The position numbers were made by a program, and so were the translations under genes. Shown piece by piece: positions 63,301-64,000 of a stretch of DNA of 64,000 nt. The stretch spans positions 5,768,501-5,832,500 of the forward strand of contig CM072347.1 of NCBI GenBank assembly GCA_036874045.1, written 5' to 3'. This DNA comes from Cymodocea nodosa (taxonomy: Eukaryota > Streptophyta > Magnoliopsida > Alismatales > Cymodoceaceae). The notes beneath the pieces are model-generated. The model was not told where the DNA came from, searched no databases, and saw nothing but the letters and a program-made list of their open reading frames with translations. The number at the start of each line of letters is the position of its first letter. Position 1 is the stretch's first letter.

Positions 63301-64000
63301 AACCAAAACTTTCTCTTCCTAACGACCTAGGCAGTGGAATTGATGGTCCTGACTACTGTTCCTTTGTAGCAGGTTTTTCAGCAACAAGCTCTTAAATCAC
63401 TTTCTTTTGTTGCTCCTTGATGTCCCACCAGGCGTGTTCAACAATATATCTTACAAACCACAGTCGTGACTTGTGCCAGATCAACTCTAAGGGAACCTCA
63501 TTATTTGGTTTTATTCTCCTTTCTCTATTCATAGTCATCTCTGTTGCTACTTTGATTCTAGTTTCTATTATCTTAGGTATTCTAATATATAAATCAACCA
63601 AAACTTTTGTCTAGTAGAAAATATCAGATTCTACATTTTCTATTTCTTTTTCCTGTGTCATGTTCCTAATCTTTTGTCATGTATGTCATTCCTCTAACTC
63701 TCTAAGAAATCTTGTAGTGTCAATTGCTTCCTAGAATTTTGGCATCATCTTGTATCTTTGTGGTGTTACGGAATAGAACATAATAGTTTTGATCTATACT
63801 GTTCTAAGTTCTAAATGATTTTTGCGGATAATGCCCCTAAATCCTATGTTTTTGGCGAGTAATCAGGTCATTTTCCTGCGAAAACTATCATTACTTACAT
63901 ATACTACTCCATGGAGTTACGATTAACTCTACAGACTAAGTTTATGGACTTAACTACAATATTCTATTGAGTTATAGTTAACTCAATGGAAAAAGTTCGT
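60390..64000 (-). mobile_element. Athila-like fossil: gag leader and ORF-A, third copy
   Basis: On the minus strand, ORF-A begins near 63,780 (a KFWEAIDTTRFLRELEEW-like start near 63,735). It then has a basic region with NNEVPLELIWHKSRLWFVRY near 63,480, an acidic linker (62,900-62,200) and the FYAN-containing globular part (about 62,000-61,350). A leader with dyad words (60,600-60,840) and sequence also found just upstream of gag (60,390-60,560) follow. Gag itself is absent because LTR sequence begins at 60,389. To the right, 63,857-64,000 matches 9,430-9,640 and may be another LTR type running off the window. It is broken in many places. Confidence 0.65.
63021..63602. repeat. Tandem duplication of about 291 bases
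   Basis: Two head-to-tail copies start with TCTCTTCCTAACGACCTAGG at 63,021 and 63,312. By eye they differ at only a handful of positions, so the duplication is younger than the element around it. The other two ORF-A copies do not show it. Confidence 0.85.

Noticed and set aside
62186-63614. Plus-strand frames across 62,186-63,614 and at 42,462-42,875
   Set aside because: These are antisense shadows of the same ORF-A region; conservation follows the minus-strand reading.
63850-63870. Plus-strand TTTTTGGCGAGTAATCAGG resembling a gypsy primer site
   Set aside because: The linked frames read on the minus strand, so a plus-strand primer site would point the wrong way; the resemblance is partial.
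1-64000. tRNA, rRNA, CRISPR, prokaryotic operon or virus genome
   Set aside because: No cloverleaf, rRNA core, regular spacer array or compact gene order was seen. Coding pieces are of plant transposon type, apart from the ABCB gene, the F-box remnant and the rpl33 fragment.

Overview
This window looks like plant nuclear DNA. The evidence is Ty1/copia and Ty3/gypsy elements of plant lineages, a PIF/Harbinger transposon, a plastid rpl33 fragment in nuclear decay, and an intron-bearing plant ABCB transporter gene. That gene is rich in G and C at third codon positions and sits in very AT-rich surroundings, which suggests a monocot. I cannot name the species.

Almost everything outside one gene is nested, decayed transposon sequence. 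Left block (1-22,200): a minus-strand Athila-like fossil (gag plus an extra upstream reading frame, here called ORF-A), cut by a copia solo LTR (3,824-5,500, perfect ATTGT target duplication) and by a plus-strand copia element (5,567-9,408, AATAA duplication). Next come minus-strand Athila-like pol (10,140-13,317), an LTR piece, a plus-strand chromovirus-like gypsy element (14,646-20,280) holding a nested solo LTR (17,579-19,184), and a minus-strand copia remnant reaching about 22,160.

Host gene (22,343-26,168, plus): six exons of a full-size ABCB (P-glycoprotein/MDR type) exporter. They give 1,085 open codons with both nucleotide-binding domains intact. The first exons, covering about 150-200 residues, are not seen upstream, where transposons now lie. 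Right of it are a copia end, a decayed PIF/Harbinger element with both a transposase and a MYB/SANT-like gene, a short hairpin element (32,642-32,811), and LTR-like sequence.

Most unusual block (34,028-43,130, minus): an Athila-like element arranged ORF-A, gag, then where pol would be expected an F-box/F-box-associated-domain coding remnant (37,987-39,123), then a purine tract and LTR. This suggests capture of a host F-box gene. ORF-A recurs in two other copies (left end and 60,390-64,000), and at 58,266-58,436 it directly follows an LTR, so it belongs to the element family.

Right block (43,138-64,000): a copia element with a degraded extra frame containing a hydrophobic segment after RNase H; a plus-strand Athila-like element with a tRNA-Asp-type primer site (49,935) and a plastid rpl33 insert (about 50,765-51,015); head-to-head LTRs at 54,350; another copia element; and a third ORF-A copy. 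Short dyad words of the form AACTCAACGRACT recur in the LTRs and leaders of both superfamilies. I saw no tRNA, rRNA, CRISPR array or complete autonomous element.
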